DNA from: Parasitella parasitica | Lineage: Eukaryota > Mucoromycota > Mucoromycetes > Mucorales > Mucoraceae | Assembly: GCA_025201805.1 (NCBI GenBank) | Contig: MU619237.1 | Span: 131,613-195,612, forward strand | Direction: 5' to 3' | Length of the DNA: 64,000 nucleotides | In this document: piece by piece, positions 36,042 through 47,387 of the stretch | Layout of the letters: each line of letters starts with the position of its first letter | Position numbering within the stretch: position 1 is the stretch's first letter | Notes under the pieces: model-generated | What the model was told of the DNA's origin: nothing | Seen by the model: the letters and a program-made list of their open reading frames with translations, nothing else | The model's database searches: none | Made by a program: the position numbers and the translations under genes

Positions 36042-37889
36042 ATGACGAGTGTGCCTGCAAAAGGTAAACCCACAAGTGAGGAGTATACGTATACACACAT
36101 ATCCACCACGGCTTTATTCTCTTAGAAATCCCTATCCTGGAAAACCTTATAACAATCAGACACAAGCTGTCTGCTCTGAAAAAGGACAGAGAGACATTTC
36201 CAGACACTAACTTGATAATCTCACTCTACAAAGAAATAGAGGCACAAGTGGATTTGTTGAATGAGACCCGAACAGGCGACATTTGGAATACTGCATCTCG
36301 CAACAGACTTAATGATGTACTCGATGACATTATGGCATTATTGTCATTGTTCTTTATGAGCATCGGAAGAAACAGAGAGAGTAGGTTGATGCATTACGAG
36401 AGCGACTCTCGATCCTAAGAATTTCTGTGAAATGTAGGCCCTGCTGTTTATGTGCAACTAGTCACTGTAGAAGTAAGTTATCTGTGAGTAGTCCTAGTCC
36501 TTTGTTTATTCATGCAAGCTTGGCGGGAATAATAGAGGTATCTGGATCAATTATCACACATGGGAACCTACACAGACACCATCCTCCTGGAAAACCAAGA
36601 ACGACTTGAAGACATTGAGAACATTCTTTATTCTGACTCCAGTGATTCATGCTTTGTAAAAGTATTGAAATATAAATTGGACAAGTGCAGTGAGTTGCCA
36701 TTGCAGTTGTGAACAGTAGCGAATGACTTATTCATCTTAATCACTAGAAACTTCACTATCAATATTGCTAGCCAACACACAAGACGTCTCTGAATCACTG
36801 TAAGTGTATATTCAATGACACGTACAATTCAAAGATATCCACTTTGCTCAACACCATATGTATCGTAGGAAGCATTTGCACGAAGAACTGATCAACTTGC
36901 GTCGAAAAATGGCACTTTTAGCTCAAAAGCCAACGGGGTATACAGCGGCTGAAGTGAACGAGATACAAGAAAAGGTTTTTTTTTTTAAATTGGAATCGAG
37001 GTCGCATTTGGCAATGTCTAACACAAAGAGTAGCTTCGTGAATTAGACAATTCGAAGCATCAGTTATTTCAATCAAATCTAAAAGGAAAGGCGTTAATTG
37101 AAGGCCTATTGGAGCAGTTGCATGAGGAAACACAAGATTTAAAGGCTTCCACAAACAGCGTATCCGAATCATTAGCGCCTATAGTAGATAGACTGAAACA
37201 AATCAAATCTCAGTTGGAACGTTTAGCATTGACACATAAATGGACCTTGAGGGAGACTGATTTATACACCTACCACGTAATTTACTGACCATACTATTAC
37301 ACCATCAAACACTATACGCACTCACTAAATGGTTTGTTTTATATAGTTGCAACTTCAGGAAGTTGAAAAACTTCGAATGGACGGTAAATTCAAGGACCCT
37401 GAGTCAGATACTATTCCTGAAGGCCAGGCTGTCATTAACTTCTTGTTGCGTGGATGTTATCGTATCATGGCAAAAATGCTGAGCGAAAATGTGCCTGTAG
37501 CTGAAGCATTAATGCCTGTGCACAATCAATTGAGCACAGTACGACGATGTCTTGTCGAAGTGACAAAATGGGGAAAGCCGGATTCAGGTAACTACAAGAA
37601 CTATGCATATGTTGATTTTTTTTTTTTTTTTTTTCATTAACGGCCTCCGTTTAGTTCGAGATCTTTACCCGTGAGTTATGAGTCAGCTGGTCATTGGATA
37701 GTAGATACTGACATATCACCACTGTTTTATAGATATCAAATGAAGCTGGCTAGTATTGATAATATGAGAGTCAATGGTACTTTTTGTGATGAGGAAGGAA
37801 ATATACCAGAAGGTCAGGCTATTTGCGTTGCATTGCTCAATGAGTGCTATGACATCCTACATGAGCTAATTGCGCTTGCTGATACTTGA
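36042..37889 (+). CDS. UPF0662/DUF2408 family protein (Cub1-like)
   Basis: Fungal-specific cytosolic family; budding-yeast members (YPL260W/Cub1) have been linked to the proteasome and DNA damage response, but the molecular role is unclear. Multi-exon: MTSVPAK (36042-36063) joins at 36126 to EIPILENLITIRHKLSALKKDRETFPDTNL, then SPAVYVQLVTVERYLDQLSHMG. The family hallmark appears twice near the C-terminus: LRMDGKFKDPESDTIPEGQAVINFLLRGCY and MRVNGTFCDEEGNIPEGQAICVALLNECYD, i.e. D/NGxF...G.IPEGQA. An intron with a T run (about 37618-37634) separates these repeats. It starts only 183 bp after MED13. Confidence 0.8.
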
Positions 37890-38108
37890 AGAACGTAAAA
37901 GATAAAAGTAACCAAATGTATGTTTGATAATGTTGTATATAAATATAATGACTCTGTTGCTATGGCGCAGAATAAAATTACACTGAAGGTTTACTGTTGG
38001 ATTTCTCGAAAGCCGACATCACTGAATCAGTTTAAATTGCTAAACACATCTTGCAAAGCTTTGTTATATCTTTCTTTCTTTCTTGTTTAAATTAGTTTTT
38101 CATTATTC

Positions 38109-38597
38109 ATGCCTATTGTCAGCCAAATTAAGCAAAAAATTAGGCAGACTATCTGCTGTGTTCCATCAGAGGTAGATCAAAATGAAGGTCCTCCTCCTGT
38201 TTCCATATCAGTGCCACAGCAACAGCAAGAAAGCAATGTTCAAGCCCTCCAAACTACTGCTATTACAAGTATTGACCCTCTTTCTGAGGCAAATGACGAA
38301 GAAGAGCAACAAGAGGAAGATTGGGGTGAAGAAGGGCCCGGGATTAGCTCATACGATAGCCAAGCGTTTGTGGCTGATGAAGATGATGTTTACAGTTCTA
38401 ACAAGAGCCCATCCAAGGGGTATGATGAGGTCCAGGATGCGTTCGAAAAATTCACACAAGATTACTGTCCGCAAAGAAAACTGGAATTTGAGGATGCAAA
38501 CTTGATCTGGAGCAATGATGCGTACAAGCGTCCAATTCAAGAATGGAATGCTGATCAAGAAACCAGCAACACTTCACAAGTTCAAGAAGCAAGATGA
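38109..38597 (+). CDS. Small acidic protein of unknown function (162 aa)
   Basis: One uninterrupted frame starting MPIVSQIKQKIRQTICC. I do not recognise the family. The first 17 residues are basic/amphipathic and end in a Cys pair that could be lipidated or membrane-proximal. The middle is Q- and E/D-rich (EEEQQEEDWGEEGP), followed by YDEVQDAFEKFTQDYCPQRKLEFEDANLIW. It faintly resembles the EBAG9-type layout of a basic/Cys N-terminus plus acidic Trp motifs, too weakly to name. Codon use and GC resemble neighbouring genes, which favours a real gene. Confidence 0.6.
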   Translation: MPIVSQIKQKIRQTICCVPSEVDQNEGPPPVSISVPQQQQESNVQALQTTAITSIDPLSEANDEEEQQEEDWGEEGPGISSYDSQAFVADEDDVYSSNKSPSKGYDEVQDAFEKFTQDYCPQRKLEFEDANLIWSNDAYKRPIQEWNADQETSNTSQVQEAR

Positions 38598-39479
38598 CCT
38601 CTTCTCATTCTCCCAAATTAATTTCTAATAGCATCACAATCAAATAAATATAATGATTTTGCAATTTTACAAGCACTATCAAAAGCAAAACTATCAAGAG
38701 AAGATGCATATACTGCAACCTCATCATACTTGTTTTCACGTCTGTTTATCACTTTTTTCAGATGTTCAGAGTGGTAAATTTGTACTATGAAATTGATTAA
38801 ATATCTTTACCACTTTCATTACGTAGCATTTTATATAACGTTTCGCTCACTGCTGACACAACAAAGAAGCACCCCCTAAAGTAAAATGGAAGGGCACATT
38901 ATTATAAAGGTATTTTAAGCTATAGTCTGTAGTATGAGAAAATAACTTGCTATTTATAAACATTGGATAGTTGGATATCAGTTCTTCTAAGTAATTAATT
39001 AAGCATTGACCAGGAAATTAAGGGCCAACTTTTATATGCCACAACTGATATAGTTTAATTGTAGGTATAGAGTGAGCGTGTCAATCAACAGTAGTCATCA
39101 TTGAATAGCAGTGGTGTTGCTGAAAAATACTGATTTATCAGAATGAGAAATTATTCAAATAAAACGGTCGTGAATGAATCAGGTAAAGATTTCGTTTATT
39201 ACATGGAAAATATGATGATTTATATACTAGTAGTAGTCAATCTAAGTGTGGACTGATGGGAGGATAAGGTGTAAGTGTGAGACATGATGTGATTTTAGAG
39301 AATGTGACAATAAATTATATCTATTGTTTATGTCATGTTGAGCTATAAATATGGAACATGGTCCATTAGGATATGTCCCTGGATTGTGTTCAGCACTGAT
39401 GAGTTTACTCGAGTTTGACTTTTCTGGTTGGGAAAGTAGCATATCCGTAATCTTAATAATCAGCGTTAAGATGCAGTTT

Positions 39480-40050
39480 TTATGTGATTTTTGGTAATAA
39501 CTCTATAGATATCAATAAAATATGCATGCGAATGTGTTTGCAAGATAGCACCAAATCAACGCTAAATTTTTCAAGTTAGATCGCAGTTCTACTGTCATTT
39601 TAGCAGAAGTTATAACCAAATATCTGATATTTATGATAAATTATGAAAAATAAAACTGCTTTTGCACATAACTTTTGATAAACTCATCGCCCAGTGGAAA
39701 CCAAGTGATGCTCAGATAGCGATGATTATGCCTGTTTTGATTGCGCATAAGAAAGTGTTTATTTTGCTGTTTATCGAAGCCTATCATCGATTATATGCAA
39801 TTCTGATATATAAATATGTGATATTTTCTGATAATTTTGTAGATATCAATAAAAACATGGATGCAAATGCTGATGCCAGATAGTGCCAAGTCAGCACTAA
39901 ATTTTCCAACTGAGATCGCGGTTCTGCAGTCATTTTAACAGAAGTTATGAGCAAATACCTGTTATTATTATGATAGATTATGAAAGATAAAACTGTTTTT
40001 GGAGATAAGTTTTAAAGAAATCATCGCCTAGTAGAATTCAAGCGCTTTGA
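39480..40050 (+). repeat. ~338-bp tandem repeat, island B
   Basis: One full unit flanked by partial units of the family seen at 13085-13760, same orientation. The core ATCGCCCAGTGGAAACC is at 39687 and a degenerate copy ATCGCCTAGTAGAATTC at 40024, a 337-bp step. Shared words include TGTTTATTTTGCTGT, CATCGATTATATGCAATT, CAAGTCAGCACTAA and AGCAAATACCTG. Confidence 0.85.
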
Positions 40051-40763
40051 TATTGCGATATTGTCCACCAAGAACATCTGTTTACTTGAAACTGTTTGGA
40101 CTTACTCAGCAAACTATTTGCACGTTTGGATCTCTTTCATATGGTACATTCTGGGCAGCAATATTCTGGAACTTTACATGAAATCACTGCTATTGGCGTA
40201 TCACTCTCTGAATAGACATGCCACCATTATGCTAAATGATGTTACAGAGAGATAGTAATACTAAATTATGTAGTTGTTTATGAAATATGATTCACGGCTT
40301 TTGGACTTGGTTCATATCGATTATAGGGACATCATTGTATCAAACTAGCTTATTTATTACATCAAAAAGCACTGTATTTGCTTAATACGTTGGATACAGA
40401 TGTCAGACAATTACAAAAGTGACTCAGTTGTCATTGTGGCCGTTCCTGATCGGATCAAAGGTTAAATGTCACTATTCTACCATATAGTAAGCAAAAGTAA
40501 CCATGAAATGTCTTGTACCGTAAAAGAAAAACCATCTATTCAGGTTCTATTTATTCTAGATTACAAAGTTAAACTTATCGATGATGAATGGTTCACATTC
40601 ATACCAGTTGGCTACTGATTAAATAAAAATAGGTCATGCCCTAACTAACACCATCTTATAATCTTATTCAAACATGATCTGATTGTATTCATAGATTGTA
40701 GATTTATTTTATAATAGACAGCTTCTTATCGTTCACTTAGTTATCAGTTTTGTATCTGGCTGA

Positions 40764-41054
40764 TTAACAGCGATTATTGCTTCTTCTCATTTTATCATAT
40801 ACGATCATCTGCTGTGTCGCTTTGACTGGATAACCTTTAGTACCATTTTTATGAGTTCCTGACTCCCCGGGGTATTTTGTTAGTTCGTAAAGACGTCCTT
40901 TATAGAATCCCAAAAGTTCAATAACCACCATTAGAGCTTTTTCCAGTTGCTGATTCCAGTAAGGTTTTTGATGGTCTATACAGGCCGTCTCTTTGATGTT
41001 CTTTGAATATGAAAATGAGTGAAGCAATCTAAAGCACGCTCTAATGCTTTCCAC
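40764..41054 (-). pseudogene. Protein-like open frame without start, possible gene remnant
   Basis: A 96-codon open frame reads ...HQKPYWNQQLEKALMVVIELLGFYKGRLYELTKYPG.. with plausible amphipathic composition, but it has no ATG, no clear upstream exon and lies beside degenerate repeats. It may be the 3' part of a decayed accessory gene. No family recognised. Confidence 0.25.
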
Positions 41055-41587
41055 TCTCAGAAAGTTTCAATATATTTATATACAATACACATAGGCCGGG
41101 ATATTTCAGGCCAATCTAACCGGCTTGCAAAATTGGCTTGCCAGGATACATTCAAGATTTGTTGTCTATCGTGGAAACTGTCATTATGATAGCTTGTGCA
41201 ACAATTTTAAATGGTTTGCATACGTGGCTAGCATCGACATCACGTGAGAGCTGCCAGGCTTCTATATATAAATCAATGAAATTGAGAGAAAACCAGTGTT
41301 TTTTCTCCCAACATTCATACAATTTTTTCTCGCTTAAAACCACCCTTCTTTTTCAATTTGAGAAAAGGAGACATTTGAATCTGATTAGAAGAACATTATA
41401 GAAGGAAAGTGCGGTCGTGTTTATTTACTGGCTGCCTTTATTTCTCCCTCTGTTTTTGTTTTTGTGTATAACTGGTTAGCAAAAGAAAGCAGACAAAGCA
41501 GAAAACTCAAATATCAAAAAAAGACGTACGGTTGTATAACGTCTTGAAAACCCCCAACGAAACCAAAAAAGAAAAGGCTTTGATAAG

Positions 41588-44500
41588 ATGTCTTCTGATG
41601 AAGAGGATTCAGATTGCCCTTTGTGCATGGAGGAATTGGATATTGCTGACCGCAACTTCAGACCTTGCCCTTGTGGATATCAGGTTTGTCCTTGGTTTCA
41701 CGTATCACTTTTGCAGTAACTCACTGCTGCTGTCTTTTGCTTTGTTTAGATTTGTCGTTTCTGCTGGCACCACATTAAAACCAACTTGAATGGACGTTGC
41801 CCAGCTTGTCGAAGACTGTATAGCGATCAGATAGTTGAGTTTGTTCCTGTTAGCGCGGAGGAGATTATGCGTCTCAAGAAAGAAAAGAAGGAAAAGGACC
41901 GCCAAACACGAGATATGCGAGACCCTAGCCGAAGACAGCTTTCGAATGTTAGAGTAGTTCAAAAGAATCTTGTGTATGTGCTTGGTCTAGGCTCAAAACA
42001 CGCTAACATTGAGGTAAAAGATCTCGATTCTTTTTTTTTTTTTTTTTTTTTTTTTTTGAGATGTGGGCCATGTAACAAATATCTTTATAATTAGAATGAG
42101 TTTTTCAAGAAATATGGTCGTATCGAAAAAGTTGTTATCAGCAAGCGTTCTGCCCCGTCAAGTGGCTCTAGTTCATCTGTGGGAATTTATGTGACCTATG
42201 CTCGAAAAGAAGATGCTGGAAAAGCAATCGAAGGAATCAATGGCGTCGAAGTTGACGGTAAAACCGTAAGGTATAGTGGAATAACAGCGATACACTTCTT
42301 GGATTAACACGTATTTTTTCATTTTAGAGCCTCTTACGGAACGACGAAATACTGCACTTATTATTTGAGACACATGGCATGTCCAAACCCTAATTGCATG
42401 TATCTCCATGAACCTGGTGATGATGTAGATAGTTATAGCAAAGATACGGTAACCATTGGGTAAGTTGATATAAGGGGAACCTCGTTACACGTGTATAAGC
42501 CGATATTAATGTGTATCGACTCTACAGAAAACATGCCAATACCGCTTCAACTTCAACCACCACTTCAGCATACCCCAATAAGCGACCTGCGATAGCTACC
42601 AAGTCAACAACTACAACTACAGCGCCAAACGCTCCTACCCTCTCCCCAGAGCCGAAGCCTGCCACCGCACCTCGTACGTGGGCTCCCATCCCTAAAGTCG
42701 TGCCTATGCCACCTGTTGTTATTCCAAAAGAGGAGCCCAGCACTCCTCCTCCCCCGCCCTCTCCACCTTTTCAAGAGATCAAGGCATCTTCTTCTACCAA
42801 ACATTTCAAACCAGCTACTAGCTCGTCTACTTCTACAGCAGCATCCAAGTCTGCTGCTGCTTCAAAGTGCAGTAAAGAGGTAGTTCCTAGTGAAAAGCGT
42901 AGCAAGAAGTTGATCGTGCCTTTGGTGCCTGAGGAAGATGAAAAGCCAGCGCTTCCAGCTACTGCGTCCTGGGCCAAGGCTCAGCCTGTCATAAATCATG
43001 ATAGCGTTACGACGCCTGCTAATTTTGGGCCTTCCTTGTCGGATGCGTTCCATGCTCCTCAGAAACCTAAGCATTCACCTTCACTCAAGGTCAAGAAAGA
43101 GAAAAAGACTAAAGGTAAGATGGTTCGTTTGGAGGAATTCGAGGAGGCCGAGAGAGAGGCAAAAATGGCTGCAGTTAGACCCAAGGTCATTCCTAAGCCA
43201 GAGGCTGTTCCTATGGCCCCTCCTACTGCGTCTAAACCTCAGTTACCTTTGCAAACTGAACCCACCTCTACGGATGTCAAGATGGCCGAAAAAAATGTTC
43301 AAGAAAGTAAGCCTGCTTCAAAAGAAAAGGAAACAGAAAAGAAGATGGCCTTTGATAATGGACAGGAAAAGGAATTGCAGGAAATGGAACCAGAGACGAA
43401 TTCTGAGGCTCCAGTTTTGAAAGAGATTATGCCTGAAATGACGGAAGTCAAGAGACCAAGTGCTGCTCAACACACCGACGAGAAGCCCCAATTGATGGAA
43501 GAGGATATTCCAATCGAACTGGACCAAACTCAAGCACAATCTGACGAAAATGATGATTTGGGTATCTCTGAACAAGATAGTTCTGAATTCAAGCTCAAAA
43601 CTGAGGTATGCGAAGACAGCGATGAAAAGATTGAGAATCTGGCTTCATTAAACGACGACGTTATCAAAGCATTTGATGATGCCGCCGCTGCCGCTGTTAC
43701 GGATGAATCTTCTGAGAAGGTTGAATCTGATGAAACGCTTCAAGGGCAGCAAGATTCACAGACTGATTCAGAACAATTTGAAATTGACGAGCAAAAGAAG
43801 GTCCAAAACATCTCATCATCTTTGGCAGCTATGGATAGATTATCAGCCTTGGTTCAGCAAGAGATCATGGTTGATTCGCTTGAACAACCCTCGTTTGATC
43901 CAGCAGAGCAACCACAGCAACAGCAGCCTCATCAACAACAACCACATCCTGGTATAAGTACATTCGATTCAGGTTTGTCCGTGCAGCCCGATAATCGTCG
44001 CATGGCTCCACCTGGACTCAGTGGACCTCCTCCTCCTCCTCCTGATTGGATGAATCGAAGCTTTGATCCATTCAATGGCCAAGATCCTTCTCTCATTGCT
44101 GCTCGTCGTTTGCAACACTCTCAACGTATGCTGGAAGCAAGTGGTTTATTTGCTGGTGGTGGATTTGGCCACCCGCCGGTGGTTCCTCGTTTTGGATTTT
44201 CTCCTGATTTTAACCGTGGGCCTAGTGGGTTTATGCCCCATCAAGCTCCTCCTCCTCCTCCTATGGGTATGTTCCCACCGCCGCATCCTATGATGAGACA
44301 TGTCCCTCCACCCGAAATGATGAATATGGCATCGCCTTTTGGACCTCCTCCTCCCCATCCTCAGATGCAGCAGCAACAACAGCAAATCCAACATATGGAA
44401 GAGCTACGGAACGAATTTAATGGGATGAGTATGAAGAATAATAATGAACACCGCCAACAATCGTTTGATGACCTTCGTACTCTTCTACCCAATGTCAATA

Positions 44501-44750
44501 TTACTTTCAACAATCTTCACGAAAAGAGAAGAGCTGAAGAATTTTATCAGCAACAGCTCATGATGCAACGTCAACAGCAGCAACAGCAGCAACAGCAGCA
44601 ACAGCAAATACAGCAACAGCAGCAATTGCAACAACAGCAGCAACAGCAAATGCAGCAACAGCAAATGCAGCAACAGCAAATGCAGCAACAGCAAATGCAG
44701 CAACAGCAAATGCAGCAACAGCAGCAATTACAACAACAGCAAATGCAAAT

Positions 44751-44787
<37 letters not shown>

Positions 44788-45715
44788 TATCAGCAAGAGC
44801 ATAGGATATCTGAGCAGAAGCAAATACCCACTTTTCTGGATAACAACAATATAATGGCAAACAACTCCCCTAGACATATTCCTTCACCTTCCCTTCAATC
44901 AATGCAAGAAAAGGTATTGCTAAAATCACCCCAGAGTCAACAATGGCAATCGGATCAAGCGTCTGAACATAGTGAGATGGTAGAAAAGAAGAACGCCCCT
45001 GATGTTCGAGTGGAAGCACAGAACTTTTTTGGCGAATTTCTTCGTAAAGCGGCTTCATCTACTCAGCAGCAAGAGATGTCACCAAAGAGAGATGAGCAAC
45101 TTCCTCAGCCTGCTGGTAAAGTATGACTTGATTGATTTCTCACCTGAATGCTAATTGTTGTTTGCAGTGTCCACCTCTTTGCCTTTCCAAGATCCTGCCA
45201 TCATGTCTGTTCATTTGGCTAATAACGAAATGCCCAATAACGATATCATTCGCTCTCAAAATACAATTCTTCAAATTTTGGGTGGTCAGCCACCACCAAT
45301 GATGACATTGGAGCAACAGCAACAGATGCATCAGCAACAACAGTTTCATCAACAACAGAGACAAATGGACCCTAGATTTGCCATGGAACAGCAACAACAA
45401 CAGGGGAGAATAAATTTCAACGAAGCATCACCCAAGAACTTCAATGGCATGTTTATGGGCCCTCCTCCTCCTCAGCAGCAGCAGCAGCAACCGTTATTTC
45501 ATCAGCAGGGTCCTCCTCCTCCATCCAACTTTATGAATGGATTTAGAGATGCACCCCCAATGAATATGACGAGTCGTATGGCCCCTCCACCTCCACCGGG
45601 AATGATGAGGCCACCTATGCCACCTCTTGGAGACATGAGATTTAGAAATATGAATGGTCAACACCCACTTCCCCCACCTGGTATGTTTTCCTCTGTAAAT
45701 GAAGATCGCCAATAA
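41588..45715 (+). CDS. NOT4: Not4/CNOT4 RING-RRM E3 ubiquitin ligase of CCR4-NOT
   Basis: Ubiquitin ligase that marks stalled ribosomes and other targets and associates with CCR4-NOT. It opens MSSDEEDSDCPLCMEELD with the C4C4 RING (CPLC...CPCGYQICRFCW...CPACRR) split by the first intron, then a coiled, basic linker (KKEKKEKDRQTRD), the RRM (NLVYVLGLG, VGIYVTYARKEDAGKAIEGING) and a CCCH finger (CTYYLRHMACPNPNCMYLHE). The long C-terminus (42511-45715) is low complexity: Pro/Ala-rich, acidic, then a polyQ/QM array at 44565-44800. The intron at 42014-42094 contains a T run of about 28 nt. A last intron at about 45121-45166 joins the final Q/P/M-rich exon. About 1,240 aa, far longer than yeast Not4 (about 590) because of the tail. 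Convergent with TTC1, 86 bp apart. Confidence 0.92.
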
Positions 45716-45801
45716 TTTATTCTTGTAATTTCCTTTCAATATTACGCCATTGTCACAAACATAATACACCTGTAAACCCCTTTTTCTGTTAAATACACAT
45801 T

Positions 45802-46623
45802 TTATTTGTTAACAAAATTCATGCTGTAACCGCCGCTTCCTTTGGGATCTTGTTGGAACTGAAAGTTATCAGTTGATAGGCCAAATTTGCCCAAGATCGT
45901 GTTGCCCAGGTCCTTTAATTTTCCAATCATTTCCTCCTTTTCTTTTTCTGTTTTATCTTTAATTCTCCCGGGCAGCTCTCTCTCTGCTCGTTGACATTCA
46001 CGCAGGGTATAGGCATCTTTCGCTTCTCGCCTCAGTTTTTTGTAATCCTCCAAAGACTCGGACAAAGCTGTTGAGGTATTAATTTTTTCATTCACCTGTG
46101 CCCTCCGAAGTAACGCTTTCAGGTACTTTGGATCTAATGTCAATGCCTGGGTGCACATATCACGAGCTTCTTTATATTCGTTCTGCTTCATATGGCAGGC
46201 AGCTATATTTCCAAAATAGACGGCTCTATCTTTGGGTAGGGACAAAGGGCAGGTCGTCAAGGCATTTTCGTATTCTGCAATGGCTCTGGTGTATTCTGCT
46301 TGGCCAAAATAAGTGTTGCCCTTTGACTTGTATTCTGCAGCTTCTTTTATTAATCTCTGGAAATGGGTGAGCTTGGCTGATAAACGTAAGCAGTTTAATG
46401 TATTAGACGTACCTGCAGCTCATCAGCTTGATACTCTTCGCTATCAAAGAATACATCGCCCTCAGAATCCGCCTCTGCTACCTTGCTTGCTTCAAGAGTC
46501 TCGTCAATCTTTTCTTCGGCAACAGCTAAGCAGAGGGAATAAGTTAAAATTCATCCGAAGGTTCTCATATTAAATACCTTTTGGAGCTACTGATTCTTCG
46601 ATTATCTCCTCAATTATAGCCAT
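45802..46623 (-). CDS. TTC1-like tetratricopeptide protein
   Basis: Co-chaperone-type TPR protein. Three exons: MAIIEEIIEESVAPK, an acidic exon (EADSEGDVFFDSEEY), then three TPR units (KSKGNTYFGQAEYTRAIAEYENAL, AVYFGNIAACHMKQNEYKEARDMC, PKYLKALLRRAQVNEKI). The TTC1 signature is the C-terminal KLKDLGNTILGKFGLSTDNFQF..DP..GGYSMNFVNK, shared with human TTC1. TTC1 is known to bind Hsp70/Hsp90 C-termini and Ras/G-alpha proteins; that role here is inferred from family. Confidence 0.88.
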
Positions 46624-47387
46624 ACTTTTTTGAAAAATAATAAAAGAGACAAAAAAGTTGGCTTAAAAAATACATCGATATTTGAACTTGCATACACCAT
46701 TTGAAAATCAGATATATCACACAGAAAACTTTGAAGGCAGTTTTTGACATGGAATCTTCCAACGTTCACACATTTCAAACATGTCCCAACGCTGGTCGTT
46801 TTATATCATGCGAATTTTGATTTACAATAGGATTCCAACCGAGATTTTTAGTACTTAGACCTATGCTTTGCCTTTTATCATGAGCAACGAGCAAAAGTAG
46901 AAGAAATGTTATGTAACAATTCAAGAACAAATTGATTACAGAAAGTGGTACTGCTACTCTATTGCTCCATATCGAGAAAACTTTACAAGTTTGCATGGGC
47001 TTGTTAACAGAGTGACAAGGTAAAAATTCAGTTCTAAACTTGAAGAAAACAGGCATGATTAGGGCTATCTGATAAGCACTTGACTTCCACTGTGGGACAT
47101 GTGTATCAAAATGTATTGTGCATCTTTGGCCGAAAGTGGTTTATTATCCTTTAGTAAACCTGCTAAAGTCTTTTTTCATCAGAAGGGGCATACGATCTTT
47201 TGTTCTTTCTAAAATCAAAGGCTATCAAAAGCCATAGAAGAAAATTTGTATTTCAAAATTCTAAAAATGATTTTAATTTTAATGGGCAATATCGAAAATT
47301 TCATTTTCTTTGATATTCTGAATCAAGCTGTCAAAATGGCAACGCATGTGATAACTGTGCATAAGGCTGCACATGGCACCACGCAAG
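46624..47387. other. Spacer between TTC1-like and the pyrophosphatase
   Basis: 764 bp of AT-rich sequence. A minus-strand open frame (46775-47056) has an ATG and one hydrophobic segment but no splice-linked partner, homology or codon bias that I can support. Nothing else seen. Confidence 0.45.

Larger units (their letters stand above)
38598..41587. other. Second AT-rich desert, between the orphan and NOT4
   Basis: About 3 kb without a supported gene. It contains the second 338-bp repeat island (39480-40050), a stretch at 40430-40735 related to two parts of the first desert, and a protein-like frame without ATG at 40764-41054. The NOT4 promoter occupies the end. Confidence 0.55.

Noticed and set aside
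46775-47056. 93-codon minus-strand ORF between TTC1-like and the pyrophosphatase
   Set aside because: Has ATG and a hydrophobic segment, but no homology, AT-rich composition like the spacer and no supporting signals.
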